NCBI RefSeq assembly: GCF_019352175.1
Contig: NZ_JACBYI010000027.1
Span: forward strand, 1 to 64,000
Reading direction: 5' to 3'
Source: Paenibacillus sp. S150
Lineage (GTDB): Bacteria > Bacillota > Bacilli > Paenibacillales > Paenibacillaceae
DNA length: 64,000 nucleotides
The position numbers and the translations under genes were made by a program. The first letter of the stretch is position 1; the number at the start of each line of letters is the position of its first letter. A model generated the notes under the pieces. It saw nothing but the letters and a program-made list of their open reading frames with translations, searched no databases and was not told the DNA's origin. Of this stretch, positions 6,936 to 15,534 are shown in pieces.

Positions 6936-7070
6936 CACGAGCTGTACATTCTGCCGCATGAGCTGATGAAGCTGTCCGCACGTGAACGCGCGGCAATCTA
7001 TGCAATGATCTCTGTCCGGGTAGACAAGGAGAAGCGGGATCAGGCCCGCAGTAGAGGGAAGAAAAGATGA
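6888..7070 (+). CDS. Frameshift extension of the tail chaperone (T domain)
   Basis: In the -1 frame from 6888, 60 codons run open to TGA at 7068-7070, reading LINEGDGEANLAYYALHELY and onward to a basic end. It has no ribosome site or start codon of its own, so it is made only as a fusion to the XkdN-like protein (about 199 residues in all). The acidic-to-helical-to-basic profile resembles T domains that bind the tape measure. It ends 13 bases before the tape measure start. The open frame and slip site are seen; usage of the shift is inferred. Confidence 0.72.
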   Translation, partial: LINEGDGEANLAYYALHELYILPHELMKLSARERAAIYAMISVRVDKEKRDQARSRGKKR

Positions 7071-7083
7071 AGGGGGTGAATGA

Positions 7084-8880
7084 ATGGAGACTGAGGTGAC
7101 GAGTACGGCGCTCGTACCGGTTACAGCCCTTACCGTTTGGCAAAATGTCAATGCCCAATGGGACCGCTTGAATCAGAACTTCAACCGGGCCAGTCAATCG
7201 CTAAGTGATCTTCAGCTGATACTGGATCGCATCTACGAGGAGAAAAACAAGTCCTTTATGGAAGGATTTATGCGATCCCAGGAAGCTGCCAGCCGGTTAA
7301 GCGACGTAGCGGAGCATTCCAGATCCAATCGTTCTGCAGAGGATGTGAATCCCAGCGATGTCCGGGGTGAGAAAAAAGGTTTTATGGGCAAAGTCCAAAA
7401 AATAATGAAGGCGCTGGATGTCAGCGGCTTTGAGTTAATTACTTATGTAGGTGAAAAAGCTGTAGGCTCTATGATCAATAAGAAGAAGGAAGCGGCCGAG
7501 AAGAAAAAGCAAAAAAAACAGGAGCCCGGCATTCTGTCCAAGACGATGGACTCTTTGGGTGCTGTCGATCTGGGAGGGATCTTTGATAATGTGAAGTCCC
7601 TGGGCGTGAAAGCAATTACAGCCAATGCCTCCGATGAGGATAAGGGGAATTGGCAAATGCTTCAGAACAATATGAATGGTGCGGTTGAAGCAATGGGCCA
7701 AAAAGCTATCGTTGCCCTCAGACCTGTTCTGGATGCGCTGAATAATTTTTTCAAATCGGAGCAGATGCTCACGATGCTTACTTTGGTGGCAAATGCTTTT
7801 CTGGTAATCGCTACGGTAGTTGGAGTACTGGTGGACGGACTTTTCTATATGATTAACGCCATCCAACAGAATTGGGACGTTGCGGGTCCGATTCTGGCTG
7901 CAATCGCCTTTGTTCTTTTAGCCGCGATGATAGCTCAGGTCTATGCCCTGGCTGCAGCCTGGCTGGTGGCTAACTGGCCGATCTTATTAATTGTCGCGGC
8001 TGTCGGACTACTTATATATTGTCTCCAGCAATCGGGTGTTTCGGTAGCGACGATGGTGGAATATGTAGCGGGTGCTTTTGGCTGGCTGAAGGCCTTTATT
8101 CAAAATATTGTAATCTCCTGGTATAACACGTTTATCGCTTTTGCTGACTTTTTCCGCAATCTGTTCAATGATCCGAAGTACGCCATCAGCAAGTTGTTTT
8201 ATGATCTGACGATGAATTTTTTGAATTTTATCTACCAAATGGCATTTGGTGTGGAGAATTTTGCGGGTGGTTTTGTTCAGTCGATGGTTGATGCGGTCAA
8301 TATGGTTTTAAGGAAGGTTAAAGGACTAGCGGATAAGTTGAGTACTTTACCAGGACTCAGTTTTCTTGCGGAATTCAACCCAACTTATCTGGATGCCGAG
8401 AACCCCCACGTATTCAGCGATATGATTACCAAGGCCAAGGACAGGATCGTGGAGCCAACCACTGCCAAGAAGAATTATAATACCGAAAAGAAAGAGTATA
8501 CAGATTACGCTGAAGCGGTTGCATCCGGCAGAGATATGGGAAAGGAAATCATGACCAAGTTCAGTGGAAAGGTTGATTTCACGCCTACACCAAATCAGCC
8601 TGCGGCAGCAGCGGCTACGGCGGCACTCCCTGCAAACATCAACCGTGTGAATGAAGTAGGGACCATCAATGGAACTGTGGATATTTCCAGCGATGATCTG
8701 AAGATGCTTCGCGAGCTGGCGGAAATCCAGGCGATTCAGAATTTTGTGGAGCTGACGCCAACTGTTCAGGTAACAACAGGAAATATAAATAACGCCGGAG
8801 ATATCGACTCGATTATTACGAAGATCGGCCAGAAGCTGAATGAGGAGTTTGTCTCAACAGCCCAGGGGGTGTACACGTAG
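7084..8880 (+). CDS. xkdO: Tape measure protein (XkdO-like)
   Basis: A 598-residue tape measure protein. The N-terminal 130 residues are helical and charged, a KKKEAAEKKKQKKQ stretch follows, hydrophobic segments lie at about 230-330 (FLVIATVVGVLVDGLFYMI, AGPILAAIAFVLLAAMIAQ, WPILLIVAAVGLLIYCL), and the C-terminal region is Ala/Thr/Asn-rich. AGGGGGTGA precedes the ATG. It sets tail length and may form the membrane channel during injection. It is much shorter than PBSX XkdO (roughly 1,300 residues, from memory), so the tail should be short. The next gene starts one base after its stop. Confidence 0.85.
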   Translation: METEVTSTALVPVTALTVWQNVNAQWDRLNQNFNRASQSLSDLQLILDRIYEEKNKSFMEGFMRSQEAASRLSDVAEHSRSNRSAEDVNPSDVRGEKKGFMGKVQKIMKALDVSGFELITYVGEKAVGSMINKKKEAAEKKKQKKQEPGILSKTMDSLGAVDLGGIFDNVKSLGVKAITANASDEDKGNWQMLQNNMNGAVEAMGQKAIVALRPVLDALNNFFKSEQMLTMLTLVANAFLVIATVVGVLVDGLFYMINAIQQNWDVAGPILAAIAFVLLAAMIAQVYALAAAWLVANWPILLIVAAVGLLIYCLQQSGVSVATMVEYVAGAFGWLKAFIQNIVISWYNTFIAFADFFRNLFNDPKYAISKLFYDLTMNFLNFIYQMAFGVENFAGGFVQSMVDAVNMVLRKVKGLADKLSTLPGLSFLAEFNPTYLDAENPHVFSDMITKAKDRIVEPTTAKKNYNTEKKEYTDYAEAVASGRDMGKEIMTKFSGKVDFTPTPNQPAAAAATAALPANINRVNEVGTINGTVDISSDDLKMLRELAEIQAIQNFVELTPTVQVTTGNINNAGDIDSIITKIGQKLNEEFVSTAQGVYT

Positions 8881-8881
8881 C

Positions 8882-9643
8882 ATGGAAGAGTATGGATTAT
8901 TCTTAGGATTCAACAACTTCGAAGAAGTGATCAGACTGCCGGTTAATCCCGAGACGCTGGAAATAAAGGAATCAGGTGACGGAAAAAGCTATACCATCAT
9001 TGATCTGGGAGAAATCAACGCGATTGCTTACCCTAAGCTCACGGAGTTAACAATCGAGAGTGTTTTTCCGGCACAGTATTATCCGTTTGTAGTGTATCCG
9101 AAGGATCAGGCGAGCAAGCTGCTGAAGCCCTATGAATATGTGGAACTGATCAAAAAGTGGATGGTGAGCCGAAGACCCATCCGTTTTGTTTTTGCCGGAT
9201 TGAAAACGGCAGCAGCTGGTAACTCAACTGAACAGCAGGATACTAATACTACAGAGTGGCTCCAGAAGGCGAAAGAAAATGCAGAGCAGACCTTTACAGG
9301 TGACATGGGCATCAATATGGCGGCCAGCATCGAAAGCTTTTCATGGAAGCTCAGTGCGGGTACTTCCGGGGACATTGAATATACGCTTGCGCTTAAGAAG
9401 TATGTATTCTATCAGGCTCTTGCCGTAAAAGTGGTTGCTGGAACAATCAAGACACAGCAAAAGCGGGCCAGCGATAAAACCGCAGCTGCGACTTATACGA
9501 TAAAGGCAGGCGATACCCTCGGAAGCATTGCCCAGAAGCTTCTTGGCGACAGCAGCAAGTATAAGATTCTCCAGAAGCTTAATGGCATTTCCGATAGTGA
9601 GCTGAAGAAGCTTAAGGTCGGCAGAGTCATTAAGCTGTCATAG
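8882..9643 (+). CDS. xkdP: LysM baseplate/tail protein (XkdP-like)
   Basis: A 253-residue XkdP-like protein with a C-terminal LysM domain (from about 207, AATYTIKAGDTLGSIAQKLL, to the end), which binds N-acetylglucosamine in peptidoglycan. The N-terminal part (EEYGLFLGFNNFEEVIRLPV) is the conserved XkdP region. I start at the ATG at 8882, one base after the tape measure stop, because GGGGGTG lies upstream; an upstream ATG at 8840 lies inside the tape measure gene. It probably sits at the tail tip and holds the particle to the cell wall during penetration. Confidence 0.88.
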   Translation: MEEYGLFLGFNNFEEVIRLPVNPETLEIKESGDGKSYTIIDLGEINAIAYPKLTELTIESVFPAQYYPFVVYPKDQASKLLKPYEYVELIKKWMVSRRPIRFVFAGLKTAAAGNSTEQQDTNTTEWLQKAKENAEQTFTGDMGINMAASIESFSWKLSAGTSGDIEYTLALKKYVFYQALAVKVVAGTIKTQQKRASDKTAAATYTIKAGDTLGSIAQKLLGDSSKYKILQKLNGISDSELKKLKVGRVIKLS

Positions 9644-9654
9644 GAGGAATGACT

Positions 9655-10617
9655 GTGGAGCTGCTAGTGAAGAACAAAGAAGGCCGGATTTGGGATATAT
9701 CGGGTACCGCAACGGACATCACTTGGAAAACGTCCCGTTCAGGCAAGCCTTCCACCTTGGAACTGACTTTGGCTGACAGCGGCATTTACCAGCATCCGAA
9801 ATTCGGCATCAGCAACGGCGACATTGTTCAATTCAGCAAAGATGGAATCAACGTGTTTTACGGTTTTGTGTTCAGTATTGATACGGGCGTTGATCAGGAA
9901 ATTAAGCTGACGGCGTATGATCAGATCCGTTATCTGCTGGGCAATGGAAGTTATGTGCTGCAGGATATTACAGTAAGCGAACTCATTGAGAAGATTGCTA
10001 AGGATTACGGACTGCAGACAGGCGTACTGGATACGGCACAATATAAAATTCCCTCCTTGATTGAAGATGACAAAAAGCTGCTCGACATTATTATGGGGGC
10101 CATCGGCAGTGAGCTCCAGAACAAGGGAAGGCTGCTGGCCTTTTATGATGATTTCGGAAAGCTGACGCTGCGAAGCAGCGAGAAAATGCTCCTGAAGGTG
10201 ATTTTGGGAGCAGGCCACTATCTGTATGACTACTCGCTGAAAAGAAGTATTGACGAGGAGACCTATAATACAATTTTTCTGTATAAAGATAACGAAGAAA
10301 CGGGGAAACGGGATATCTTTCCGGTTACCGACAAGGAAAACGTGGAGCGCTGGGGCATACTTCATTTGTACCAAAAGGCCGATGACAAAGCCAATGCTGC
10401 GCAGATTCAGGAGAAAGCAAGCAATCTCCTTAAGCTGTACAACCGGGAAAAGCTCAGTCTTTCCGTACAGGCAATTGGAGATATGCGCGTCAGGGCGGGA
10501 AATTACATCTATGTATTGCTGGATGAATTTGAAACCCAGCTAGTTCTGGTGGATCAGTGCAGCCATAAGATTTCCGGAGGGGAGCATACAATGTCCCTAG
10601 ATATAAAGGTGGTGTAG
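9655..10617 (+). CDS. xkdQ: Baseplate hub protein (XkdQ-like)
   Basis: A 320-residue hub protein of the XkdQ/gpD-gp27 type, which links the tube to the tip. I prefer the GTG at 9655: AGGAGG lies 7 bases upstream, whereas the in-frame ATG at 9649 is only one base from that site. Recognisable late-control-D-like features are KFGISNGDIVQFSKDG, the middle YGLQTGVLDTAQYK and the C-terminal REKLSLSVQAIGDMRVRAGNY. It lies between the LysM protein and the DUF2577 gene, the same order as in PBSX. The hub is the structure around which baseplate wedges assemble. Confidence 0.85.
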   Translation: MELLVKNKEGRIWDISGTATDITWKTSRSGKPSTLELTLADSGIYQHPKFGISNGDIVQFSKDGINVFYGFVFSIDTGVDQEIKLTAYDQIRYLLGNGSYVLQDITVSELIEKIAKDYGLQTGVLDTAQYKIPSLIEDDKKLLDIIMGAIGSELQNKGRLLAFYDDFGKLTLRSSEKMLLKVILGAGHYLYDYSLKRSIDEETYNTIFLYKDNEETGKRDIFPVTDKENVERWGILHLYQKADDKANAAQIQEKASNLLKLYNREKLSLSVQAIGDMRVRAGNYIYVLLDEFETQLVLVDQCSHKISGGEHTMSLDIKVV

Positions 10618-10623
10618 ATACCC

Positions 10624-10917
10624 ATGTTGGATATTATCAAAAAAGCGAGCCTCGGAGCCGTCTCAAATACGAATCCGGTGGCTTTTTCCTATGGAATGGT
10701 GACGTCGGCAGAACCCCTGCAGATTCAGGTGGATCAACGGTTCATTCTTTCCGGACCTGCGCTGGTCCTTCCGGAAACGGTAATGGAAAGCAGGATTGAG
10801 CTGGATGGCAGAGATGTTGTGCTGCGGAGGGGACTAGCACCCGGTGATCGTGTACTGTTGATGCGTATGCAAGGAGGACAAAGCTATATCGTCCTGGATC
10901 GGCTGGTGAACCGATGA
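10624..10917 (+). CDS. DUF2577-type baseplate protein (XkdR-like)
   Basis: A 97-residue DUF2577-like protein with the typical beta-rich pattern (PLQIQVDQRFILSG, LAPGDRVLLMRMQGGQSYIVLDRL). In PBSX-like tails this small protein sits at the spike or hub and has an OB-fold-like character. GGTGG lies before the ATG. Its last codons overlap the next gene (ATGA-type, start at 10914), so the two are coupled. No catalytic motif is seen. Confidence 0.78.
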   Translation: MLDIIKKASLGAVSNTNPVAFSYGMVTSAEPLQIQVDQRFILSGPALVLPETVMESRIELDGRDVVLRRGLAPGDRVLLMRMQGGQSYIVLDRLVNR

Positions 10918-11345
10918 TACCGTCCATTGGAAAAGCTGGACCTGTAACGTCGCTGCCTGATAGCGAAACGGTTAGCCAGAGCATGGAAAGCCCCAGTCTT
11001 ACTTACAGAATGGATTGGGAGCGGAAGCGGATTACAGGCGCTGTTGATGCGCTGGAAGCCGTTAAGCAGGCAGCAGTCAAAGTTCTTCAAACCGAACGTT
11101 ATGAATACTTGATCTACAGTTCGGACTATGGAACCGAATGGAACCTGGTGCTTGGCAAAGACCGATTGCTCGCCAGAGCAGAGCTCCGGCGGATTGTGAG
11201 TGAGGCTTTGCTGCAAGACGAGCGGGTCCGCAGCCTGGAGAATGTGGAGATTTCTTTTGCCGGAGACAATGTAAGCTTCAATTGCATTGTCGTCACATAT
11301 TACGGTAATTTCGAGCTGAGAAAGGAGATGAGCGAGGGTGTATGA
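10914..11345 (+). CDS. xkdS: Baseplate wedge protein, DUF2634 (XkdS-like)
   Basis: A 143-residue DUF2634/gp25-like wedge protein. The region KQAAVKVLQTERYEYLIYSS followed by DYGTEWN and LRRIVSEALLQDERVRSLEN is typical of gp25-type proteins that nucleate sheath polymerisation at the baseplate. It overlaps the preceding gene by 4 bases and the following baseplate J gene by 8 bases, so the baseplate genes are translated as a coupled group. In other contractile systems gp25 homologues contact both sheath and wedge; the same contact is inferred here. Confidence 0.83.
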   Translation: MIPSIGKAGPVTSLPDSETVSQSMESPSLTYRMDWERKRITGAVDALEAVKQAAVKVLQTERYEYLIYSSDYGTEWNLVLGKDRLLARAELRRIVSEALLQDERVRSLENVEISFAGDNVSFNCIVVTYYGNFELRKEMSEGV

Positions 11346-12396
11346 AGATCAGACGTTTGAGGCTTTGCTTGAACGCATGCTGGACCGGGTACCGTCCGGT
11401 TTGGACAAGCGTGAAGGCAGCATCATCTACGATGCGCTGGCTCCGGCAGCAGCAGAGATGGCGCAGATGTATATCGAGCTGGATGTAAATAATAATTTGT
11501 ATTTTGCAGATACGGCCACGGGTGAATACTTGGAGCGCAGCATTGCCTGGTCGGGCATTGCAAGACGTGCAGCGAGCAAGGCTGAGCTTAAAGGGATATT
11601 CTACAACAGCGCCAATGAACTGCTGGATATTCCGCTGGGCAGCCGTTTTTCGCTGGATTTGCTGCATTATAAGGCGGTGGAGAAGCTGGCTCCGGGAACC
11701 TACAGGATGGAGAGCGAAACAGCGGGAGAGGAAGGAAACCGTTATTTCGGTTCCTTGCTGCCTATTGATTATATCGCTGATCTGGCTCGCGGAGAGATCG
11801 CGGCCCTGCTGATTCCGGGTGAGAACACGGAAGGTGACGAAGCGCTTCGCCAGCGTTACTTCGAGTCGGCCAGACGCCCGTCAACGAGCGGCAACAAATA
11901 TCATTATATGGAATGGGCGCTGCAGCTTGACGGCGTAGGGGGAGCAAGGGTATTCCCGTTATGGGATGGACCTAAGACGGTTAAGGTGGTTATTGTGGAT
12001 GCCGCGAAGCAGCCTGCATCAGAACTGCTGGTGTCGCAGGTACAGCAATATATTGATCCGGCCGCAGGACTTGGTGAGGGTCAAGCACCGGTAGGAGCTG
12101 TAGTGACTGTAGTGGCGGCGGCCGGCAAAAGCATCAGCGTGAGTGCCAAGGTGATACTGGCAGACGGATATACGCTGCAGGCGGTCATCACTGCTTTTCA
12201 AGGGATATTGGAAAAATACCGCAAGGAAAAGGCTTTTACCGCTTCCTATATCAGCCAGTCCGTAATTGGCTCGCTGCTGCTGGAAACAGAGGGTGTTGTG
12301 GATTATAGCGAACTCAAGCTGAACGGCGGTTCGGGCAATGTAACATTAAGCGAAACTGAAGTGCCGCTGTTCAGCAATGTAACGCTGGAGGTGTAG
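11338..12396 (+). CDS. xkdT: Baseplate J-like wedge protein (XkdT-like)
   Basis: A 352-residue baseplate J protein. It starts with GTG at 11338, with AAAGGAG upstream at about 10 bases, overlapping the previous gene by 8. Typical features are the N-terminal LLERMLDRVPSGLDKREGSI, the central YIADLARGEIAALLIPGENT, the double RQRYFESARRPSTSGNKYHY and a beta-rich C-terminus. This protein forms the wedges of the baseplate and transmits fibre binding to sheath contraction. Length is normal for the PBSX group. Confidence 0.9.
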   Translation: MYEDQTFEALLERMLDRVPSGLDKREGSIIYDALAPAAAEMAQMYIELDVNNNLYFADTATGEYLERSIAWSGIARRAASKAELKGIFYNSANELLDIPLGSRFSLDLLHYKAVEKLAPGTYRMESETAGEEGNRYFGSLLPIDYIADLARGEIAALLIPGENTEGDEALRQRYFESARRPSTSGNKYHYMEWALQLDGVGGARVFPLWDGPKTVKVVIVDAAKQPASELLVSQVQQYIDPAAGLGEGQAPVGAVVTVVAAAGKSISVSAKVILADGYTLQAVITAFQGILEKYRKEKAFTASYISQSVIGSLLLETEGVVDYSELKLNGGSGNVTLSETEVPLFSNVTLEV

Positions 12397-12398
12397 TG

Positions 12399-12983
12399 AT
12401 GGGATACCCTGAGCAAATTGATGTATTTAAGGACAAGCTGAACAAAAAAGCAAACGATCTGATGAGATACCTGCCGGAGTATTATCAAGGTGTGCTTGAA
12501 ATGGAACAGCTTCAGGAAAGTAATGCTATAGAATGTGGACAGTTGGCCTATTCCATAGAGGATTCCGCATTGCAGACAAATGTAGAGTCGGCAACCTGGG
12601 GACTTGCGCGTTGGGAGAATATACTGGCGTTAAGCAGTGACAGCACGAAATCCTATGCCACCCGCAGAGAGATGATCAAGGCCAAGCTGCGCGGAAGCGG
12701 GACAACGACACCGGAGATGATCCGGCGGACGGCATCGGCTTTTTCTGGCGGGGATGTCCAGGTTACGGAGGTTCCGGGAGAGTATAGCTTTGAGGTGCGT
12801 TTTATCGGCACACTGGGTATCCCGACGAACATGGCTGGGCTGATTCAAATTATTGAGGAGATTAAGCCTGCTCATTTGGAGTACAAGTTCGTGTATAGCT
12901 ATACTTGGTGGGCTTCGCTGAAGCCGCTCACGTGGAATGGTGCGCACGATAAAACATGGAATGAATTAAGAGTATACGAATAG
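12399..12983 (+). CDS. xkdU: Baseplate protein, DUF2313 (XkdU/YmfQ-like)
   Basis: About 194 residues. The DUF2313 pattern is visible in LMRYLPEYYQGVLEMEQLQ, WGLARWENILALSSDS and CRAR-like RREMIKAKLRGSGTTTPEMI, ending with EEIKPAHLEYKFVYSYTWW. Proteins of this family attach fibres to the baseplate wedge. I prefer the ATG at 12399 (GGAGG 8 bases upstream) to the GTG just before it. It follows the baseplate J gene without a gap and precedes the fibre gene by 11 bases. Confidence 0.85.
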   Translation: MGYPEQIDVFKDKLNKKANDLMRYLPEYYQGVLEMEQLQESNAIECGQLAYSIEDSALQTNVESATWGLARWENILALSSDSTKSYATRREMIKAKLRGSGTTTPEMIRRTASAFSGGDVQVTEVPGEYSFEVRFIGTLGIPTNMAGLIQIIEEIKPAHLEYKFVYSYTWWASLKPLTWNGAHDKTWNELRVYE

Positions 12984-12994
12984 GAGTGTGAACT

Positions 12995-14770
12995 ATGCAG
13001 ACTACAGGCAATTTGGGACTGAAAAAGCCGGATGGCACAGATATTGTAGATATCGCGGATTTGAATGGCAATATGGATATTCTGGATGCTGCCGTACAAA
13101 ATGTGCGGGATCATGCAGCAGATGCCGTAAAGCATGTTACAGCGGCGGAGCGCACCGCCTGGAATGCTAAAGCTTCAACGGCTGCGGCAACCGCCAGCGC
13201 AGCGGGGCTGATGGCCGCAGCCGATAAGGCGAAGCTGGACGGAGTAGCAGCAGGGGCAAATAAATATGTACATCCCAATCATACAGGTGACGTGACCAGT
13301 ACAGGGGATGGCGTTACCGCCATTGCTCCGGGTGTCATTGTAGATGCCGATGTGAACAGCGCTGCGGCAATAGGGTGGAGTAAGATCAGTAAGACGGGCT
13401 CTTCGCTGGCGGATTTGGCGACCCGATCTGCCGCAGACCTATCCAGTGGTACCCTTGCGGCTGCCCGGCTTCCGGCCGCTACAGGTGATGTAACCTCTCC
13501 GGCAGGGAGTAATGTGTTTACCTTTGCGCCGGGTGTCATCGTTGATGCAGACGTTAGCACCTCAGCACAGATCAATGCGGCAAAGATCGGAACAGCAGGA
13601 ATTACCAATACGGAGTTTGGCTACTTGGACGGCGCGACAAGTAATATCCAGTCTCAGCTTAATAGCAAAGCGCCTCTGACAACCACGCCGCAGCAGACAA
13701 CCACTGACATAAGCTATTATGTCCGTACTGATGGTAATGATGGTAATACAGGGCTGGCGAATACAGCTGGCGGAGCGTTTAAGACGATTAATAAGGCAAT
13801 CAGCATGATACCACAAGTCGTGAATCATATAATCACTATCTATATAGGGAATGGCTCGTATTCTGAAAGCATACTTGTTGGGGGATTTTCCGGTAGCGGC
13901 AGCATAACGATAACAGGTAATCAATCAGATGCTTCTCTGACTTCAGTTACAAGTGTTACATTGCTTAAAAATTTCTTGACTTTGGTTGTTGATTCACTGA
14001 CTGCGAATACTTCAACTTCTGACGGGTTCACCATAAACCGATGTGTTGGATTCAGGCTTAATAGTTGTCGAGTTATCTCATCGTCAAGCACATTCAGTGG
14101 GGTTATCACTTATTTTTCATCTGGGGCTATCTCCTGGGGCACGTATAGTAATCGGGGAAATGGAATAAGCGTTAATACCGTTTCTCAGATTGTTATTGCA
14201 GGGGTATCCGGGACAGGGAATGTAATTGGTCTAGGTGTCACAGACGGATCTCTTGTCACAAGGAATGAATTAGCGTTAACCGGAACACAAAAAGAGAGCA
14301 ATTCGGGCGGAAGTATTACAGGCGGCATTCTTAACCCATGGGGAGATAATACGGATACGACAAGATCCGTTGGCGACCTAACAAGGCAATCAAGTGGAGG
14401 GCAGAGTATCGCTGCTAGTGCGTTATCAAAAATTATCTTCACTTCGGCACCAAACAATCAAAAAAACACATGCGACATACCAAACTCCAGGTTTGTGGCA
14501 CCGGAAACAGGTTATTATTTAGTCAATTGTCGCGTTGGTATAACAGGGGCATCTACGTATAATCAATTACTGCTTTTTGTTAATAGCGCTGTAAATGCGG
14601 TTTTGGGTGAGACGTGGGAAAACGCAACTAGCGGTTTGAGCATATCGGGCTCTAGTATTTTACGACTCACAGCAGGCTCCACAGTAGATTTTTTCGTTTT
14701 CGTAAATGCTGCTGCCATTTTGAGTTATAAGGACGAAAGCACACATGCCTCTATCATAAGGATAGCATAA
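12995..14770 (+). CDS. Mosaic tail fibre / receptor-binding protein
   Basis: A 591-residue fibre. Residues 1-70 carry a conserved baseplate-proximal part (GNLGLKKPDGTDIVDIADLN) and an Ala-rich coil. Residues 85-235 contain an internal repeat: GDVTSTGDGVTAIAPGVIVD recurs as GDVTSPAGSNVFTFAPGVIVD. Residues 240-430 (SYYVRTDGNDGNTGL onward) look like a right-handed beta-helix. Residues 445-591 (FVAPETGYYLVNCRVGITG and similar) resemble a C1q/TNF-like trimeric tip. The DNA from about 13780 onward is visibly AT-richer than the first 750 bases, a sign that the distal part was exchanged. GGAGTG precedes the ATG. The tip should set target specificity. Confidence 0.8.
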   Translation: MQTTGNLGLKKPDGTDIVDIADLNGNMDILDAAVQNVRDHAADAVKHVTAAERTAWNAKASTAAATASAAGLMAAADKAKLDGVAAGANKYVHPNHTGDVTSTGDGVTAIAPGVIVDADVNSAAAIGWSKISKTGSSLADLATRSAADLSSGTLAAARLPAATGDVTSPAGSNVFTFAPGVIVDADVSTSAQINAAKIGTAGITNTEFGYLDGATSNIQSQLNSKAPLTTTPQQTTTDISYYVRTDGNDGNTGLANTAGGAFKTINKAISMIPQVVNHIITIYIGNGSYSESILVGGFSGSGSITITGNQSDASLTSVTSVTLLKNFLTLVVDSLTANTSTSDGFTINRCVGFRLNSCRVISSSSTFSGVITYFSSGAISWGTYSNRGNGISVNTVSQIVIAGVSGTGNVIGLGVTDGSLVTRNELALTGTQKESNSGGSITGGILNPWGDNTDTTRSVGDLTRQSSGGQSIAASALSKIIFTSAPNNQKNTCDIPNSRFVAPETGYYLVNCRVGITGASTYNQLLLFVNSAVNAVLGETWENATSGLSISGSSILRLTAGSTVDFFVFVNAAAILSYKDESTHASIIRIA

Positions 14771-14782
14771 GGAGGGTAACCG

Positions 14783-15256
14783 ATGAACGTAGCATTAGCA
14801 ATCATGTATTTATATCCGGATGCAATCCCGATGCAAGACTTCATCGTCCAAGACAACGGACCTGAACCTGTTCTGCGCGCGGGAGCGGGAGAGAAAGGCC
14901 GCGTCCGCTATGAGATCAAGCCGCCTGATGACGGCGAGGAACCCGTAGAGGGCGTTCATTACCGTTTTGACAGTGATTACAATTTGCTGACCGAGGGCGA
15001 AGATTACGATCTTGTGGAACGTGGCCCCTATATTGCTGCTTGGAATCTGGACGCACCACAACCAACAGAAGCCGAACTGCAAACAGCCTGGGAAGCTTAC
15101 CTGGAGGCTGAGGCCAATAAACCACCAGCGTTGACGGAGATTCAGCAGCTACAGAATGAAAATTTGCTGCTCAAGGCACAAAACCATGCCTTGTCCCAGC
15201 GAGCCGACTTTATCGAGGATATCATTGCAGAAATGGCGATGCTGGTTTACGAATAA
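14783..15256 (+). CDS. Fibre-associated protein (XkdW-position)
   Basis: A 157-residue acidic protein. The first 110 residues resemble phage XkdW/fibre-assembly proteins in position and in having short motifs such as YPDAIPMQDFIVQDNG and GVHYRFDSDYNLLTEGEDY; the last 40 residues form a coiled coil (IQQLQNENLLLKAQNHALSQ). AGGAGGG lies 8 bases before the ATG. It follows the fibre gene and is translated from the same message. It may help the fibre trimer fold or attach. No enzymatic motif. Confidence 0.6.
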   Translation: MNVALAIMYLYPDAIPMQDFIVQDNGPEPVLRAGAGEKGRVRYEIKPPDDGEEPVEGVHYRFDSDYNLLTEGEDYDLVERGPYIAAWNLDAPQPTEAELQTAWEAYLEAEANKPPALTEIQQLQNENLLLKAQNHALSQRADFIEDIIAEMAMLVYE

Positions 15257-15310
15257 GGCGATTCGCCAGTTTCATGGAGGATGCCAAAATTGGAAGAAGG
15301 TGAGTTTATA

Positions 15311-15442
15311 ATGACTATGTTTTTTGCACAACGTGTAATCTTGGGCAAAACCGGGTTTGCTGAGGTCCCGCCTACACTGAAAGCGGGTGTAAAAAAATTT
15401 TTGCTTGATCATGGGCTTGAATTCCTGATCGAAGAAGAATAG
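15311..15442 (+). CDS. Small XkdX/CD1375-like protein
   Basis: A 43-residue protein (MTMFFAQRVILGKTGFAEVP...). It resembles the small XkdX/CD1375-type proteins that follow fibre genes in many Gram-positive phage tails, with the pattern of a hydrophobic start, ILGKTGF-type turn and VPPTLK segment. GGTGAG precedes the ATG at about 9 bases. Two tandem terminator-like hairpins follow, so it closes the structural operon. Role unknown. Confidence 0.62.
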   Translation: MTMFFAQRVILGKTGFAEVPPTLKAGVKKFLLDHGLEFLIEEE

Positions 15443-15453
15443 ATCCAGCGGAG

Positions 15454-15505
15454 CGCCAGCGAGGCGTTTTTTATTTTGCCTTCGGAGCTTTCCGGAGGCT
15501 TTTTT
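15454..15505 (+). terminator. Tandem terminators between structural and lysis genes
   Basis: Hairpin 1 is CGCC/GGCG at 15454-15466 followed by TTTTTT. Hairpin 2 is GCCTTCGG/CCGGAGGC (15478-15499, with a G-T pair) followed by a T-run. They separate the structural genes from the lysis cassette, so the cassette depends on read-through or its own promoter. Confidence 0.65.
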
Positions 15506-15534
15506 ACATCATAACGACAGAAAGGAGCGAAGCA

